The notes beneath the pieces are model-generated. The model searched no databases. It was given only the letters and a program-made list of their open reading frames with translations, and was not told the origin of the DNA. Shown here one piece after another: positions 51,130-60,295 of a stretch of DNA of 64,000 bases. How positions within the stretch are numbered: position 1 is the stretch's first letter; every line of letters starts with the position of its first letter. Position numbers and translations under genes: made by a program. Source of the DNA: Lolliginicoccus suaedae (GTDB lineage Bacteria > Actinomycetota > Actinomycetes > Mycobacteriales > Mycobacteriaceae); NCBI RefSeq assembly GCF_008312885.1, contig NZ_VSSO01000006.1, forward strand, positions 62,001 through 126,000, read 5' to 3'.

Positions 51130-51860
51130 GGTTGCTCTGCGCTGTTCTCCGGTGGTTGGTTCACGGCGTTCGGGGTGCCGTCCGGCCCGGGAACGACGGG
51201 GTTCAGCGTCTCCACGGGCACACCATCGATACCCAGCGCTGGCAGCTGGCCAGGCGTTGGCAGCTCATCGACAGGGATCGGCACCACTACCTCGAGCTCG
51301 CGCTCCGCCGAGCCCGACCGAGGACCAGTCTCGGACGGATTCGCAGGCTCGATATTGAATGGTGGCAGTGGCGAGCCCGAAGCAGCCGTAGGCTCGCCGT
51401 GGAGGGTCACGGTTCCATCCGCGGCGACCGTCAGGTAGGCCGGGACGGGAGCGGGAATCATCCCGAGCTCGCTGGCAGCTTGGGCGAGCGCGGGCGCGGA
51501 GCGGCCGAGCGCGACGTCACGAAATAGCGCCTCCCGCGTCTCCGACAGCTTCTTGGTCTCGAGCTTCTGCTCGGATATCTGGTAAGCCTGCTGCGCTGCC
51601 TGAGTGGAGAGCAGCAAGGTGAGCGCGAGCCCAGCGACGAGCATCGCGATGATCAGCGCGACGAACGGGATGCGGCTGGCCTGGCTGCGCACCACGCTCG
51701 CGATCTGCGTCCTCGATGACCCTCCGGCCGCGCCGCCATCCCTGCTGGAGCGACGCTCGTATGCCCGCCGCGCGGCAGGCGAGAGCCCCGACCCTGGACC
51801 TGGCCTGCTGCCGCGCCGCGGGGAATCCTTGCGCTTGCGTGGCGGGGTGAAGGTCGTCAT
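51126..51860 (-). CDS. ftsL: FtsL-like division protein with long C-terminal tail
   Basis: 244 residues. A basic N-terminal tail of about 65 residues, a membrane segment (about 65-88, [20 protein letters not shown]), and a short coiled coil ([22 protein letters not shown]), the FtsL/FtsB hallmark; position between rsmH and pbpB agrees with Rv2164c. After residue 130 there is an Ala/Pro-rich extracytoplasmic tail of about 110 residues, longer than the core. ATG overlaps the rsmH stop (ATGA). Confidence 0.85.
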   Translation of the reverse strand: MTTFTPPRKRKDSPRRGSRPGPGSGLSPAARRAYERRSSRDGGAAGGSSRTQIASVVRSQASRIPFVALIIAMLVAGLALTLLLSTQAAQQAYQISEQKLETKKLSETREALFRDVALGRSAPALAQAASELGMIPAPVPAYLTVAADGTVTLHGEPTAASGSPLPPFNIEPANPSETGPRSGSAERELEVVVPIPVDELPTPGQLPALGIDGVPVETLNPVVPGPDGTPNAVNQPPENSAEQP

Positions 51861-52849
51861 GCGTCTCTCCTTGCGATCCGTTCAGCGGCCCGGAGCCTCA
51901 CGGGCACCGCTCGGGGATTGGATGCGGCCTCCGCCTCGTCCGCCCGCTCCGCTCCACGCGTGAGCAGCCGGAACTCGGGGCCAGCGCCAGGTAGCTCGAC
52001 GGGCAGGCCCGGCGGGGTCCGGGAGGCGCATCGATCGGCGAGCGCCCGCTTGACCATGCGATCCTCGAGCGAGTGATAGGACATGATGGCGATCCGGCCG
52101 CCGATGCGCAGCGAGTCGAGCGCCGGCCCGAGAACCTCGCGCAGCGAGTCGAGCTCACCGTTGACCTCGATGCGCAGGGCCTGGAACGTGCGCTTCGCGG
52201 GATGCCCGCCCGTTCGCCGGGTCGCTGCGGGGATGGCCCGGTACAGCAGCTCCACGAGCGGGCCACTGGTGGTGAACGGCTCCTGCGCGCGCTGCTTGAC
52301 GATCTCCGCAGCGATCCGGCGCGCGAATCGCTCCTCGCCATACATCGAGAGGACCCGCGCGATGTCGGCAGCGCTGTAAGTATTGACCACATCCGCCGCT
52401 GTCAGTTCCGACGTGGTGTCCATGCGCATGTCGAGCGGCGCGTCCGTCGAGTACGAGAAGCCCCGGTCCTGCTCATCGAGCTGCATCGAGGAGACGCCGA
52501 GGTCAAGGAGCACCGCTGACACCGCGGAACCGGCGATCCCCGACTCCCGCAGGGCGTCGTCGATACCGTCGAAACGGGTATGGACGAGATGGATGCGATC
52601 GCGGAACGGTCGCAGGCGCTCGCCAGCGAGCCGCAGCGCGTTCGTATCACGGTCGAGCCCGACGAGGACCAGCTCCGGAAACTCCATGAGGAATCGCTCG
52701 GCATGTCCTGCGAGTCCGAGCGTGCCGTCGACCAGGACCGAGCCGGGTGGTTCGATCGCGGGGCCCAGCAGCTCGACCGCCCGGTCCGCCATGACCGGGA
52801 GGTGACGCTCGGCGGTCTCGCGATGATGCTCGGGCATCGGATCGCTCAT
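51857..52849 (-). CDS. rsmH: 16S rRNA (cytosine-1402-N4)-methyltransferase
   Basis: 330 residues. [31 protein letters not shown] (SAM loop; GT-LG-GH), [52 protein letters not shown] and [19 protein letters not shown] with TAGGAG 5 bases upstream. The 233 bases separating it from mraZ hold no gene. Confidence 0.96.
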   Translation of the reverse strand: MSDPMPEHHRETAERHLPVMADRAVELLGPAIEPPGSVLVDGTLGLAGHAERFLMEFPELVLVGLDRDTNALRLAGERLRPFRDRIHLVHTRFDGIDDALRESGIAGSAVSAVLLDLGVSSMQLDEQDRGFSYSTDAPLDMRMDTTSELTAADVVNTYSAADIARVLSMYGEERFARRIAAEIVKQRAQEPFTTSGPLVELLYRAIPAATRRTGGHPAKRTFQALRIEVNGELDSLREVLGPALDSLRIGGRIAIMSYHSLEDRMVKRALADRCASRTPPGLPVELPGAGPEFRLLTRGAERADEAEAASNPRAVPVRLRAAERIARRDA

Positions 52850-53082
52850 GCACGCTCCTACACGAATGACGGCGGGGGGATCGCTGAAGGCTCGGGGCAC
52901 ACGCGGTGATGGTTCGCGACCAGGAGTGGCGGATTCTTCATCGTGTGCGGCGTGGTCCCCATCCGGTAAGAGCACCTGGCGTTGGGGAAGTACGTCAGGG
53001 GCCGAACCGGATAGAGGCCACGCCGCACCTGGCTGGTCGCTATCCGCTCGTGTGCCGACACGGGCATCAATCACTGCAGTCG
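52850..53082. other. mraZ-rsmH spacer
   Basis: 233 bases between the mraZ stop and rsmH start; no gene, terminator or clear promoter is visible. Confidence 0.6.
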
Positions 53083-53514
53083 CTACAGAATTTCTTTCAA
53101 CACCTCGTCCGCTGCTGTCGAGTAGCCCTCCTCGTTGTCCGAGAGATAGCTGTCCCATGCGGTGGAGTCCCAGATCTCGATGAAATCGACGGATCCCACC
53201 ACCACGCATTCCTTCTGCAAGCCAGCCCATCGCCGGTGTGCCGACGAAATGCTGATCCGCCCCTGCGCGTCGAGGTGCTGCTCGTCCGCTCCTGCGGCCA
53301 GGCCTCGGATGAACGCGCGCGCGCTCGGGTCACTCCTCGACATCGCGGAAGCCTTGCGCGCGAGCTCCAGGAACTCGGCGCGCGGGTAGACAGAAAGACT
53401 GTGATCCTGGCCCTTGGCCACCATCACCCCTCCTGCCAGTAGTTCCCGGAACCGAGCCGGAAGCGTCAGTCGTCCCTTGTCATCAAGCTTGGGCGTGTAC
53501 GTGCCGAAGAACAC
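53083..53514 (-). CDS. mraZ: transcriptional regulator MraZ
   Basis: 143 residues, two SpoVT/AbrB-like repeats: [24 protein letters not shown] and [18 protein letters not shown]. Represses the mra/dcw cluster by binding direct repeats in its own promoter. GTG start with AGGAGG 10 bases upstream. First gene of the cluster. Confidence 0.96.
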   Translation of the reverse strand: MFFGTYTPKLDDKGRLTLPARFRELLAGGVMVAKGQDHSLSVYPRAEFLELARKASAMSRSDPSARAFIRGLAAGADEQHLDAQGRISISSAHRRWAGLQKECVVVGSVDFIEIWDSTAWDSYLSDNEEGYSTAADEVLKEIL

Positions 53515-53558
53515 GTCGTCGACACCTCCTCAACACGCAAGCCCAGGTGATTCACCCT

Positions 53559-53598
53559 CGTGTTCCACCGGCCACCACGTTACCCCACTTTCCCCCAC
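53559..53598 (-). promoter_or_regulatory. MraZ operator boxes
   Basis: Four GTGG boxes spaced exactly 10 bases apart on the minus strand (GTGGGGGAAA, GTGGGGTAAC, GTGGTGGCCG, GTGGAACACG), 45 bases before the mraZ start. Tandem 10-base-spaced boxes are the known MraZ target. Confidence 0.85.
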
Positions 53599-53730
53599 CT
53601 GCAATCAATTACAGACGTGTTGCCAACGAAAACGGAGGATAAGCTCAGCTAGCGGGATCGAGGCATGGTGGGGAGGATTCGGTCGCCCCCGCGCCGTCGC
53701 CGCTCCGGCGTCTCGGCTGCGGTGCTTCGC

Positions 53731-53799
53731 GCGTTGCAGCGCCGCGACTGTGCGCGTTGCAGCGCCGCGACTGTGCGCGTTGCAACGCCGCGACTGTGC
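53731..53799. repeat. 23-base tandem repeat, three units
   Basis: Three adjacent 23-base units beginning GCGTTGCA and ending CGCGACTGTGC (53731-53753, 53754-53776, 53777-53799; one difference in the third). The last unit runs into the left arm of the palindromic element. Confidence 0.9.
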
Positions 53800-53848
53800 G
53801 AAAAACGACAGGTCCAGGCCGAAAACCTGTCGCTTTTCGCACACTCGC
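53790..53848. repeat. dispersed palindromic element, copy 2
   Basis: 23-base arms with two mismatches around a 13-base centre; arm core GTGCGAAAAACGACAGG. The arms match copy 1 at 7884-7942 almost base for base, while the centres differ, which suggests selection on the stem or mobility of the element. Confidence 0.85.
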
Positions 53849-53935
53849 GCCCCGAGGGCCGACCGCCCCGAGTACCGACGGCGCCCCGAGGGCCGACCGC
53901 CCCGAGTACCGACGGCGCCCCGACCGCCGACCGCG
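53848..53935. repeat. 34-base tandem repeat, two units plus partial third
   Basis: Units 53848-53881 and 53882-53915 are identical (begin CGCCCCGAGGGCC, end CCGACGG), followed by a degraded third. Together with the 23-base repeats and the palindrome they fill the otherwise gene-free 53600-54015. Confidence 0.85.
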
Positions 53936-54015
53936 CGAGGTGGCCGAGCACAGCATCCCCGCGCCGCCCGTGGGAGAAAGTGGGGAACCCTGGAGCTCGG
54001 CCAGGAACGACAAGA

Positions 54016-54044
54016 CCGGGCCCAGCTGCAATAGCTGGACCCGG
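54016..54044 (-). terminator. terminator downstream of the DUF3040 gene
   Basis: 12-bp stem with one mismatch (CCGGGCCCAGCT type) and a 5-base loop, followed in the minus direction by CTTGTCGTTCC; 30 bases after the DUF3040 stop. Confidence 0.75.
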
Positions 54045-54074
54045 CATGAACGTGGCCGTGAGGCGCGCGGTGGA

Positions 54075-54497
54075 CTACTCCTCGAAGCGCTTGCGGAACC
54101 GTTCTTCCATCCGCTGGGAGAAGCTGCCCGACGTGCGCTTCGGTGGCTTCTTCGTCGTCCTGCCCGGCGGTGGCGCGGGCGCATCCGGCTTGTCGCCCTC
54201 GTTCCCCTCGGTGGAATTATGCTTGCCCAGCAGCGCCCAGACGCCGGTACCAAACATCACGAGGAAGCCAAGGAAACTGACGGCCGGGAAGCCTCCCACC
54301 ATCAGGACCGGAAGGGCGAGCCCGGCGATGAGCAGGACAAGACCCACGGCGAACAGCGCGATGAACTGCATGCGCCGACGCGTCGACGGGCCCCTCGTTC
54401 CCGCGGAGCGCACCTGGGAGGCAAACTTTGGATCCTCCGCGTAGAGCGCGCTCTCAATCTGCTCGAGCATTCGCTGCTCGTGCTCGGAGAGTGGCAC
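54075..54497 (-). CDS. DUF3040 membrane protein
   Basis: 140 residues. LSEHEQRMLEQIESALYAEDPKFASQVR is the DUF3040 signature, followed by two membrane segments (about 45-62 and 67-85) and a basic C-terminal tail. Conserved upstream of mraZ in Mycobacteriales (Rv2169c in Mtb); function unknown. GTG start with GGAGGG upstream. Confidence 0.9.
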   Translation of the reverse strand: MPLSEHEQRMLEQIESALYAEDPKFASQVRSAGTRGPSTRRRMQFIALFAVGLVLLIAGLALPVLMVGGFPAVSFLGFLVMFGTGVWALLGKHNSTEGNEGDKPDAPAPPPGRTTKKPPKRTSGSFSQRMEERFRKRFEE

Positions 54498-54695
54498 GGT
54501 CCCTCCCCCGCACTTGATGGTGATAGCCGCACCGGTGGTGGCGGCGGGCTCCTGATTCGGACAAGAACTTACCACTATGATAAGGCGTTCCGCCGCCACT
54601 TACCACACGGATCACCTGTGCGATTTGTCGCACCAGCGACAAATCGACCACGCGAGCCGCCCATGCGAGCCCCACGGATCCGGTTGGCCATCGCG

Positions 54696-55127
54696 TCACG
54701 CGCTGCGCGCCACATCGACATGGCGATGGACCGCATCGACGAACTCGCCGGCGAGCACGAAGAGCGCATCAGCCTCCGCCTCCGTCACAGGCCGTGCGCT
54801 GCCGGCATCGACGATGGCGCGGCGCGTCGAGTAGGGCGCGATCCGCGCCGCCCAGTCATCCCACGGAGAGCCTTCCGCCGCCAGCATCGCCCACGCGCTC
54901 CGGGGGCGCCGCCTCCTGCTGCGCGGGACGCTGAGCAGGATCACCGCGCCCGCGGCACGCAGCGCGGCGAGGTAGGAGGCACGGAACCGCTCCTCCGCGG
55001 TCTCGGCGAGCCCCGCTTCCGCGCACAGTGCGTCAGCCCTGCGCAGCATGGACCGGGCCTGCGCGGAATCGGGCACGGGGCCCGCATGCCTGTCACAGGA
55101 CAACCTACGGCGCGTTTCCGGGCGCAT
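54696..55127 (-). CDS. SAV_6107-family HEPN-domain protein
   Basis: 143 residues, helical. ARSMLRRADALCAEAGLAETAEERFRASYLAALRAAGAVILL and a C-terminal AEADALFVLAGEFVDAVHRHV match the actinobacterial SAV_6107 HEPN-like family; the usual RxxxxH RNase motif is not evident. Commonly encoded near DUF3040. ATG chosen because GGGAGG lies 7 bases upstream. Divergent from the GNAT gene. Confidence 0.75.
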   Translation of the reverse strand: MRPETRRRLSCDRHAGPVPDSAQARSMLRRADALCAEAGLAETAEERFRASYLAALRAAGAVILLSVPRSRRRRPRSAWAMLAAEGSPWDDWAARIAPYSTRRAIVDAGSARPVTEAEADALFVLAGEFVDAVHRHVDVARSA

Positions 55128-55345
55128 GCGCCAGCCTCCCTTCCCGCCGGGCAACCCGGCGCGCGGCGATCGCGAAGCCCGCCAAGCAGCCAGTAGGATC
55201 GACCGAGAGCCTGGGGCTGAAGGTCGAGCCGCGATTCCAGCAGGACGAGCTGCGGCATCGAACCCATGTTCGATACAACCACGATAACGCGCAGGCCTGA
55301 CACTTTTCCCTGTCCATTCCCCGCCTCCCGAGGACCGCTACCACA

Positions 55346-55945
55346 GTGCAGCAGCCGTACGTCGCCGATCTTGCCCCTGAACAGATGCGCGACCGCCTCC
55401 ACGAGGCGCTCTCTATCTATGTCCGCGCCATGGGGTACCCCGCGTCCGTCGCCCGGCGGCGAGCCCCGATGTGGGCCGAGCACGCGCTGCGCCCCGGCTG
55501 GCGCGCGGCCGCCGTCCTCGCGCCCGCCGCCGAAGAGGACCATGCCGCCCTCCGTGGCACGCTGCTCGGCATCGCCTACGGCTATACGGGAGCCAGCCAC
55601 CAATGGTGGTACGAGCAGGTCCATCGCGGCCTTTCCCGCGCACGTGGCAGCACAGCCGCCGAGCAAGTGCTCGAGGACTACTTCGAGCTCACCGAGCTGC
55701 ACATCCATCCCTCGGCACAGGGCCAGGGGCTTGGCGATGCCCTGCTCGGCCAGCTCCTGGGCGGATGCCCGGCATCCCGGGTGCTGCTCTCGACCCCGGA
55801 AGTGGTGGGCGAGGCCAACCGCGCATGGCGGCTCTACCGGCGCCGTGGCTTCGAGGACGTGCTGCGGGATTTCCGGTTCGACGGGGACCCCCGGGCTTTC
55901 GCCGTGCTCGGCCGTGCCCTGCCACTCACGATGACTACCGCATAG
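55346..55945 (+). CDS. GNAT family N-acetyltransferase (Rv2170-like)
   Basis: 199 residues. The acetyl-CoA site is ELTELHIHPSAQGQGLGDALLGQLL (Q-x-x-G-x-G/A), followed by NRAWRLYRRRGFEDVLRDF. By position it corresponds to Rv2170 of M. tuberculosis, described as a lysine acetyltransferase; target here unknown. GTG start, GAGG upstream. Followed by the CrtO-like gene after 11 bases. Confidence 0.85.
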   Translation: MQQPYVADLAPEQMRDRLHEALSIYVRAMGYPASVARRRAPMWAEHALRPGWRAAAVLAPAAEEDHAALRGTLLGIAYGYTGASHQWWYEQVHRGLSRARGSTAAEQVLEDYFELTELHIHPSAQGQGLGDALLGQLLGGCPASRVLLSTPEVVGEANRAWRLYRRRGFEDVLRDFRFDGDPRAFAVLGRALPLTMTTA

Positions 55946-55956
55946 GCTCGGGCATC

Positions 55957-57540
55957 GTGAGCGACGCCATCATCATCGGATCCGGCCACAATGCTCTGAT
56001 CAGCGCCTGCTACCTGGCCCGGGAGGGGTGGCGGACCACGGTCCTCGAGAGCGATACCGTCATTGGCGGCGCGGTATCGACGGTCGAGCGCTTCCCGGGG
56101 CATCGCGTCGATCGAGGGTCGTCGGCCCACCTGATGATTCGTCACAGCGGAATCATCGAGGACCTCGGCCTGGCGCGGCATGGCCTGCGCTACCTGGAGT
56201 GCGATCCGTGGGCATTCTCCCCCGCCGAGCCTGGCACCGGGGAACCCGGAATCGTGTTCCACCAGGACCTCGACGCCACGTGCGACTCGATCGATCGCGC
56301 GTGCGGGACCCGGGACGCGCGCGCCTACCGGGCCTTCGTCCAGGACTGGGCACCGCGCAGCCAGAAGGTGATGCGCGCGTTCGCGCGACCACCGGCACCG
56401 TCCTCTCTCATCAGATCGTTCTGGGGACTCGAGACCGACGGCGACCCCGCCCAGCTCTCGCGGGACTTCCTCGCCAGCGGTGATGCTCTTCTCGACTACT
56501 ACTTCGACAGCGAGCGGCTCAAGGCAGCGCTCGCCTGGTTCGGCGCCCAGTCCGGCCCGCCCACGTCCGAGCCGGGCACCGCACCGATGGTGGGGTTCGC
56601 AGCACTCATGCATACCCTGCCCCCAGGTCGCGCGGTAGGGGGCAGTGGCGCGCTCACCGAGGCCCTCGCCGCGCGCTTGCGGGAGGAGGGTGGGCGGATC
56701 CACCTCGGTGATGCCGTCGATTGCCTGGAGCGCGACGGCCACGAGTGGGTCGCGACCACCGCATCCGGCAAGCAGCACCGCGCCGCGACCGTCATCGCGG
56801 GATGCCACGTGCTCACCACTCTCGGGATGCTCGCGCGCGGCGGCTACGACGAGGAACGGCTCGATACGTGGCGGCGCCGCATCCGGGTGGGCCCTGGGCT
56901 TGGCATGGCGGTGCGCCTCCGATCCTCGGCCCTGCCGTCGTATCCCTCCGCGGGGACCGCCGGGGATTCCGTGCTCGCAGGCCTGCAGCTCCTCGCCACG
57001 GATCGCTCCCACCTGCGGCGGGCCCATGGCGCGATGCTCGCCGGGGATCGTGCCGAGCGTCCCGTCGCCCTCGCGATGACCTTCAGCGCGATCGATCCCA
57101 CGCTGGCCCCGCCCGGCGAGCACCAGCTCACCCTGTGGTCCCAGTGGCAGCCCTACGAGCTGCGGGGAAACGACTGGGATGATGTCGCCGAGCAGGAGTC
57201 CGACCGGATCATCGCGGAGCTCGAGCGCTACGCGCCCGGCCTCACCGGCGGGCTGCTCGACCGCTACGTCCAGACACCCAAGCTGCTGGCCAGCGAGCTG
57301 GGCCTCATCGGCGGCAACGTGATGCACGTGGAGATGGGGCTCGACCAGATGATGCTGTGGCGACCAGTGCCGCCGCTCGCGCAGCACCGGTTCCCGGCAG
57401 CCCCTGGCTTGTACCTCACCGGGGCATCGACCCATCCGGGCGGGGGCGTCTCCGGGTTCAGCGGGCGCAGCGCGGCCCGGCTCGCCCTCCGCGATGCGCG
57501 GTTCGGGCACCTGCGGCAACGGCTCGCGTGGCCACGGTGA
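55957..57540 (+). CDS. CrtO/CrtI-family FAD-dependent carotenoid oxidoreductase
   Basis: 527 residues. N-terminal FAD fold AIIIGSGHNALISACYLAREGW, EDLGLARHGLRYLECDPWAF, a central VGGSGALTEALAARL loop, and the C-terminal GLYLTGASTHPGGGVSGFSGR. The ending (GAS-HPGGG) fits the CrtO beta-carotene ketolase / PYROXD2-like branch rather than phytoene desaturase, but the two cannot be separated by eye. The GTG stop-side overlap with the next gene (GTGA) shows coupling to the hydratase. Confidence 0.75.
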   Translation: MSDAIIIGSGHNALISACYLAREGWRTTVLESDTVIGGAVSTVERFPGHRVDRGSSAHLMIRHSGIIEDLGLARHGLRYLECDPWAFSPAEPGTGEPGIVFHQDLDATCDSIDRACGTRDARAYRAFVQDWAPRSQKVMRAFARPPAPSSLIRSFWGLETDGDPAQLSRDFLASGDALLDYYFDSERLKAALAWFGAQSGPPTSEPGTAPMVGFAALMHTLPPGRAVGGSGALTEALAARLREEGGRIHLGDAVDCLERDGHEWVATTASGKQHRAATVIAGCHVLTTLGMLARGGYDEERLDTWRRRIRVGPGLGMAVRLRSSALPSYPSAGTAGDSVLAGLQLLATDRSHLRRAHGAMLAGDRAERPVALAMTFSAIDPTLAPPGEHQLTLWSQWQPYELRGNDWDDVAEQESDRIIAELERYAPGLTGGLLDRYVQTPKLLASELGLIGGNVMHVEMGLDQMMLWRPVPPLAQHRFPAAPGLYLTGASTHPGGGVSGFSGRSAARLALRDARFGHLRQRLAWPR

Positions 57541-58412
57541 CCTCTCCCCTGCTTGCTGGGCGCTGGCTCGCTGGCCTGGCGGTGCTGCTATCGGTCGCCG
57601 CGGTCCTTGCCCAGATCGTCTTTCCCCTGGCCGAGGGCAGCGCGGCCGATGCGGTGACCGCGCTCGTGGTGGTGCTCCTCGCCGGCGCGGCCCTAGTGCA
57701 TGCCCTCGCTTCCCGCGGTGCCGTCTTCGCGCTCGCCCTGCTGGTCGGTGCGGCCGGGGGCGGACTTGCCGCCGAGGCAGTTGGCGTCGCAACGGGCTTC
57801 CCGTTCGGCTGCTACGACTACGCCCTCGACCGTCTCGGCCCCGCCGTCGCCGACGTCCCGGTGATCGTGCCGCTCGCATGGGTGGGCGGAAGCTATCCAG
57901 TGTGGTGCGCCGCCTCTGCGGTGGTGTCCGTGCTGCCCCGGCACCGCCGATGGATCCGCGTGCCGCTCGCGGCGGCCACCATTGTCGCGTGGGACCTGTA
58001 CCTCGATCCGCAGATGGTGACGGCCGGCTACTGGACCTGGTGCGCGGAAGGCCCGGCTCTGCCCGGTTTTCCCATCCCGCTGTCGAACTATGCGGGATGG
58101 GCGCTCGTGGCGCTATGCATCACCTTGCTCCTCGCGGTCACCGATCGCGCCCCGTCGCCCACGCCGCGGACCCGGATGCGGCGCGACGCGGCTCCCCTGG
58201 CTCTGTTCGCCTGGACGTGGCTGGGCTCTGCCCTCGCGCACCTAGTGTTCCTGCCTGACCTGCGCCTTTCAGCAGCATATGGATTCGTCGGCATGGCCAT
58301 CACGGGGGTGCCACTGCTGCTCGCTGCTCGCCGGATCCGGCCCTGGAGATCACGGATGCACGGCAAACCCGCCGACCCTCGCGCGCGGCGCTCCAGCGAC
58401 CTGGCACGATAG
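57537..58412 (+). CDS. CruF-like carotenoid 1',2'-hydratase (DUF422)
   Basis: 291 residues, seven to eight membrane segments. EAVGVATGFPFGCYDYALDRLGP, VPVIVPLAWVGGSYPVW, ATIVAWDLYLDPQMVTAGYWTW and IPLSNYAGW are the DUF422/CruF signature. Family members add water to the psi end of an acyclic carotenoid. Starts within the stop of the CrtO-like gene; lppM follows 4 bases after its stop. Confidence 0.85.
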   Translation: MTSPLLAGRWLAGLAVLLSVAAVLAQIVFPLAEGSAADAVTALVVVLLAGAALVHALASRGAVFALALLVGAAGGGLAAEAVGVATGFPFGCYDYALDRLGPAVADVPVIVPLAWVGGSYPVWCAASAVVSVLPRHRRWIRVPLAAATIVAWDLYLDPQMVTAGYWTWCAEGPALPGFPIPLSNYAGWALVALCITLLLAVTDRAPSPTPRTRMRRDAAPLALFAWTWLGSALAHLVFLPDLRLSAAYGFVGMAITGVPLLLAARRIRPWRSRMHGKPADPRARRSSDLAR

Positions 58413-58416
58413 CCCT

Positions 58417-59100
58417 GTGTCTCAAACCGCATTGCCTCGGCGCGCGCGCACCGTCGTCGCCACGTTGCTCGTCGCCACGTTCGCCCTGCTCCTCTCCGGA
58501 TGCCTGCGCGCTGACGTCGATGTCAGCATCAATAGCGATGATCGCGTGTCGGGCCGGATCGTCGTTGCCCAGCGTGGCGCGGGCGACGACTTCGCGGGAC
58601 CGCAGTTGCGCATCCAGGATTCCCTGCGCACCCGGGCCCGGGTCCAGCCGTGGACCGACGAGGGCTTCGTGGGCAGCGAGCTCATCTTCAGCGATCTCAG
58701 CTTCGCCGATTTCCGGCAGCTCGCCCAGACCAGCAGCGACGTACCGGGCAGCTTCGATGTGCGCCTGGTCCGCAATGGCTCGGACGTCACCCTGACCGGG
58801 CGCGCCGATCTGCGGAACATCGGCGAGGACGCGCAGATTCGCATCTCGGTGACCTTCCCGTCCTCGGTGAACTCCACCAACGGGGACCAGACGAGCAATC
58901 GTTCGGTGACCTGGACCCCGACCGCGGGGCAGCTTTCGACGTTCCGCGCCGAGACGAGCTACACCGACCCGAACACGCGCAGCTTCGCCGGCTGGGCGGG
59001 CTTCGTGATCGGCGGCAGCGTCGCCGCCGCGGTCGTGGTGGGCGCGCTCGCGTGGTTCAGCCGGAACCGCTCCCCCAAGCCGGGCGACCTCGTTCACTGA
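58417..59100 (+). CDS. lppM: lipoprotein LppM
   Basis: 227 residues, the same length as M. tuberculosis LppM (Rv2171). Signal ATLLVATFALLLSGCLRADV with lipobox LSGC (Cys at 29), an extracytoplasmic beta domain (VSGRIVVAQRG, FSDLSFADFRQLAQ, DVTLTGRADLRNIG) and a C-terminal membrane anchor (about 192-213). In Mtb it is linked to phosphatidylinositol mannoside handling and phagosome arrest; its role here is inferred only by homology. One base before the glycosyltransferase start. Confidence 0.9.
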   Translation: MSQTALPRRARTVVATLLVATFALLLSGCLRADVDVSINSDDRVSGRIVVAQRGAGDDFAGPQLRIQDSLRTRARVQPWTDEGFVGSELIFSDLSFADFRQLAQTSSDVPGSFDVRLVRNGSDVTLTGRADLRNIGEDAQIRISVTFPSSVNSTNGDQTSNRSVTWTPTAGQLSTFRAETSYTDPNTRSFAGWAGFVIGGSVAAAVVVGALAWFSRNRSPKPGDLVH

Positions 59101-59101
59101 C

Positions 59102-60250
59102 GTGCCGGCCCAGCGATGGCTAGCAGCGATCGGTGCCTCCACCGCGGCCGCGCTCCTCGCGATGACAGTGCTCAACGCTGCTGCCGCCCCCCGTGCGCGC
59201 CGGGGCCAGAGTGGTCGGCGCAACGTCACGGTATGCATCCCGGCGAGGAACGAGCGCCACACGCTCCCCTTCCTGATCGCCGATCTCCGCGAGCAGGAGA
59301 CGGGCCACGACCTTCGCGTGCTCATCCTCGACGACGCGTCCACGGATGGCACGGCCGCGGCAGCGCAAGAGGCCATTGGCAACGATCCGCGGTTCACGGT
59401 GCGCACCAGCCAGGACGAGCCACCCCCGGGGTGGGTGGGCAAGCAGTGGGCATGCCAGCGCCTCGCCGACGATGCGGCCCGTGACAAGTCTGGGCTACTC
59501 GTCTTCCTCGATGCTGACGTGCGCCTCTCCCCGGTTGCGCTCGACTCGGCGGTGCATGCGCTCGAGGAATCCTCTGCAGGCCTGGTGAGCATCTGGCCGC
59601 ACCAGGTCACCGGCAGCGTTGCCGAGAACCTGCTCCAGCCATTGCTCGCCTGGTCCTGGCTCGCAATGGTTCCGGTGCGGCTGGCGAACCGGAGCCTCCG
59701 GCCCTCTCTCGCCGTCGCATGCGGCCAGTTCCTGGTGACCAGCACCGATGCCTATCGATCGATCGGCGGCCACGCGCGAATTCGCGGCTCCCTCGTCGAC
59801 GACCTCGACCTCGCCCGCGAGTACCGCCGCAACGGCCACCGAACCGCTGTCGTGCTGGGCGGCGCGGTCGCGAGCTGTCGCATGTACTCCAGCGCGCGCA
59901 CGCTCCGCGAGGGATACGGCAGGTGGTTGGGCCATGCTTTCGGGGGAAGGGCCAGCACCACAATGGTGCTCGCCGGCATCGTCGCGACCCAGGTCCTCCC
60001 TGTGCTGCTCTTCCGTGCCCGCGACCCGCGCGCGCGAGAGCTCGCGCGCGTTGGCTACGCATTCTTGGTGGCGTCCCGGCTCGTGGCGAGCCAGGTGGAG
60101 CGAGGTGCCAGGCTGCAATGCACCCGGATAGCCAGCGCCGTCGCGCACCCTGCGGGAGCTGCCGTGGTGATAGCGCTGGTGCTCGACTCGCGCGCGCGCC
60201 ATCGGCGCGGCCAGGCGACCTGGCGGCAAAGGCCGCTCCGGCTGCCGTGA
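59102..60250 (+). CDS. GT2 family glycosyltransferase (carotenoid-associated)
   Basis: 382 residues. One N-terminal membrane segment, then GT-A domain with VTVCIPARNERHTLPFLIADLREQ, VLILDDASTDGTAA, VFLDADVRLSPVAL (DxD) and GSLVDDLDLAREYRRNG; C-terminal membrane segments near 295 and 345. Similar to HpnB/CruC-like enzymes; with CruF next door a sugar transfer to a hydroxylated carotenoid end is likely (inference). GTG start one base after lppM. Confidence 0.82.
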   Translation: MPAQRWLAAIGASTAAALLAMTVLNAAAAPRARRGQSGRRNVTVCIPARNERHTLPFLIADLREQETGHDLRVLILDDASTDGTAAAAQEAIGNDPRFTVRTSQDEPPPGWVGKQWACQRLADDAARDKSGLLVFLDADVRLSPVALDSAVHALEESSAGLVSIWPHQVTGSVAENLLQPLLAWSWLAMVPVRLANRSLRPSLAVACGQFLVTSTDAYRSIGGHARIRGSLVDDLDLAREYRRNGHRTAVVLGGAVASCRMYSSARTLREGYGRWLGHAFGGRASTTMVLAGIVATQVLPVLLFRARDPRARELARVGYAFLVASRLVASQVERGARLQCTRIASAVAHPAGAAVVIALVLDSRARHRRGQATWRQRPLRLP

Positions 60251-60295
60251 TGGCCGCGCCCCGCAGGGACAGGCGTGGCATCGCTCGGGCGCGGG

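Noticed and set aside
52850-53230. Upstream extension of rsmH to 53230
   Set aside because: The ATG at 52849 has an ideal ribosome site and the extension has no similarity to the family.
53731-53935. CRISPR array
   Set aside because: Units are contiguous tandem repeats without unique spacers, and no cas gene is present.
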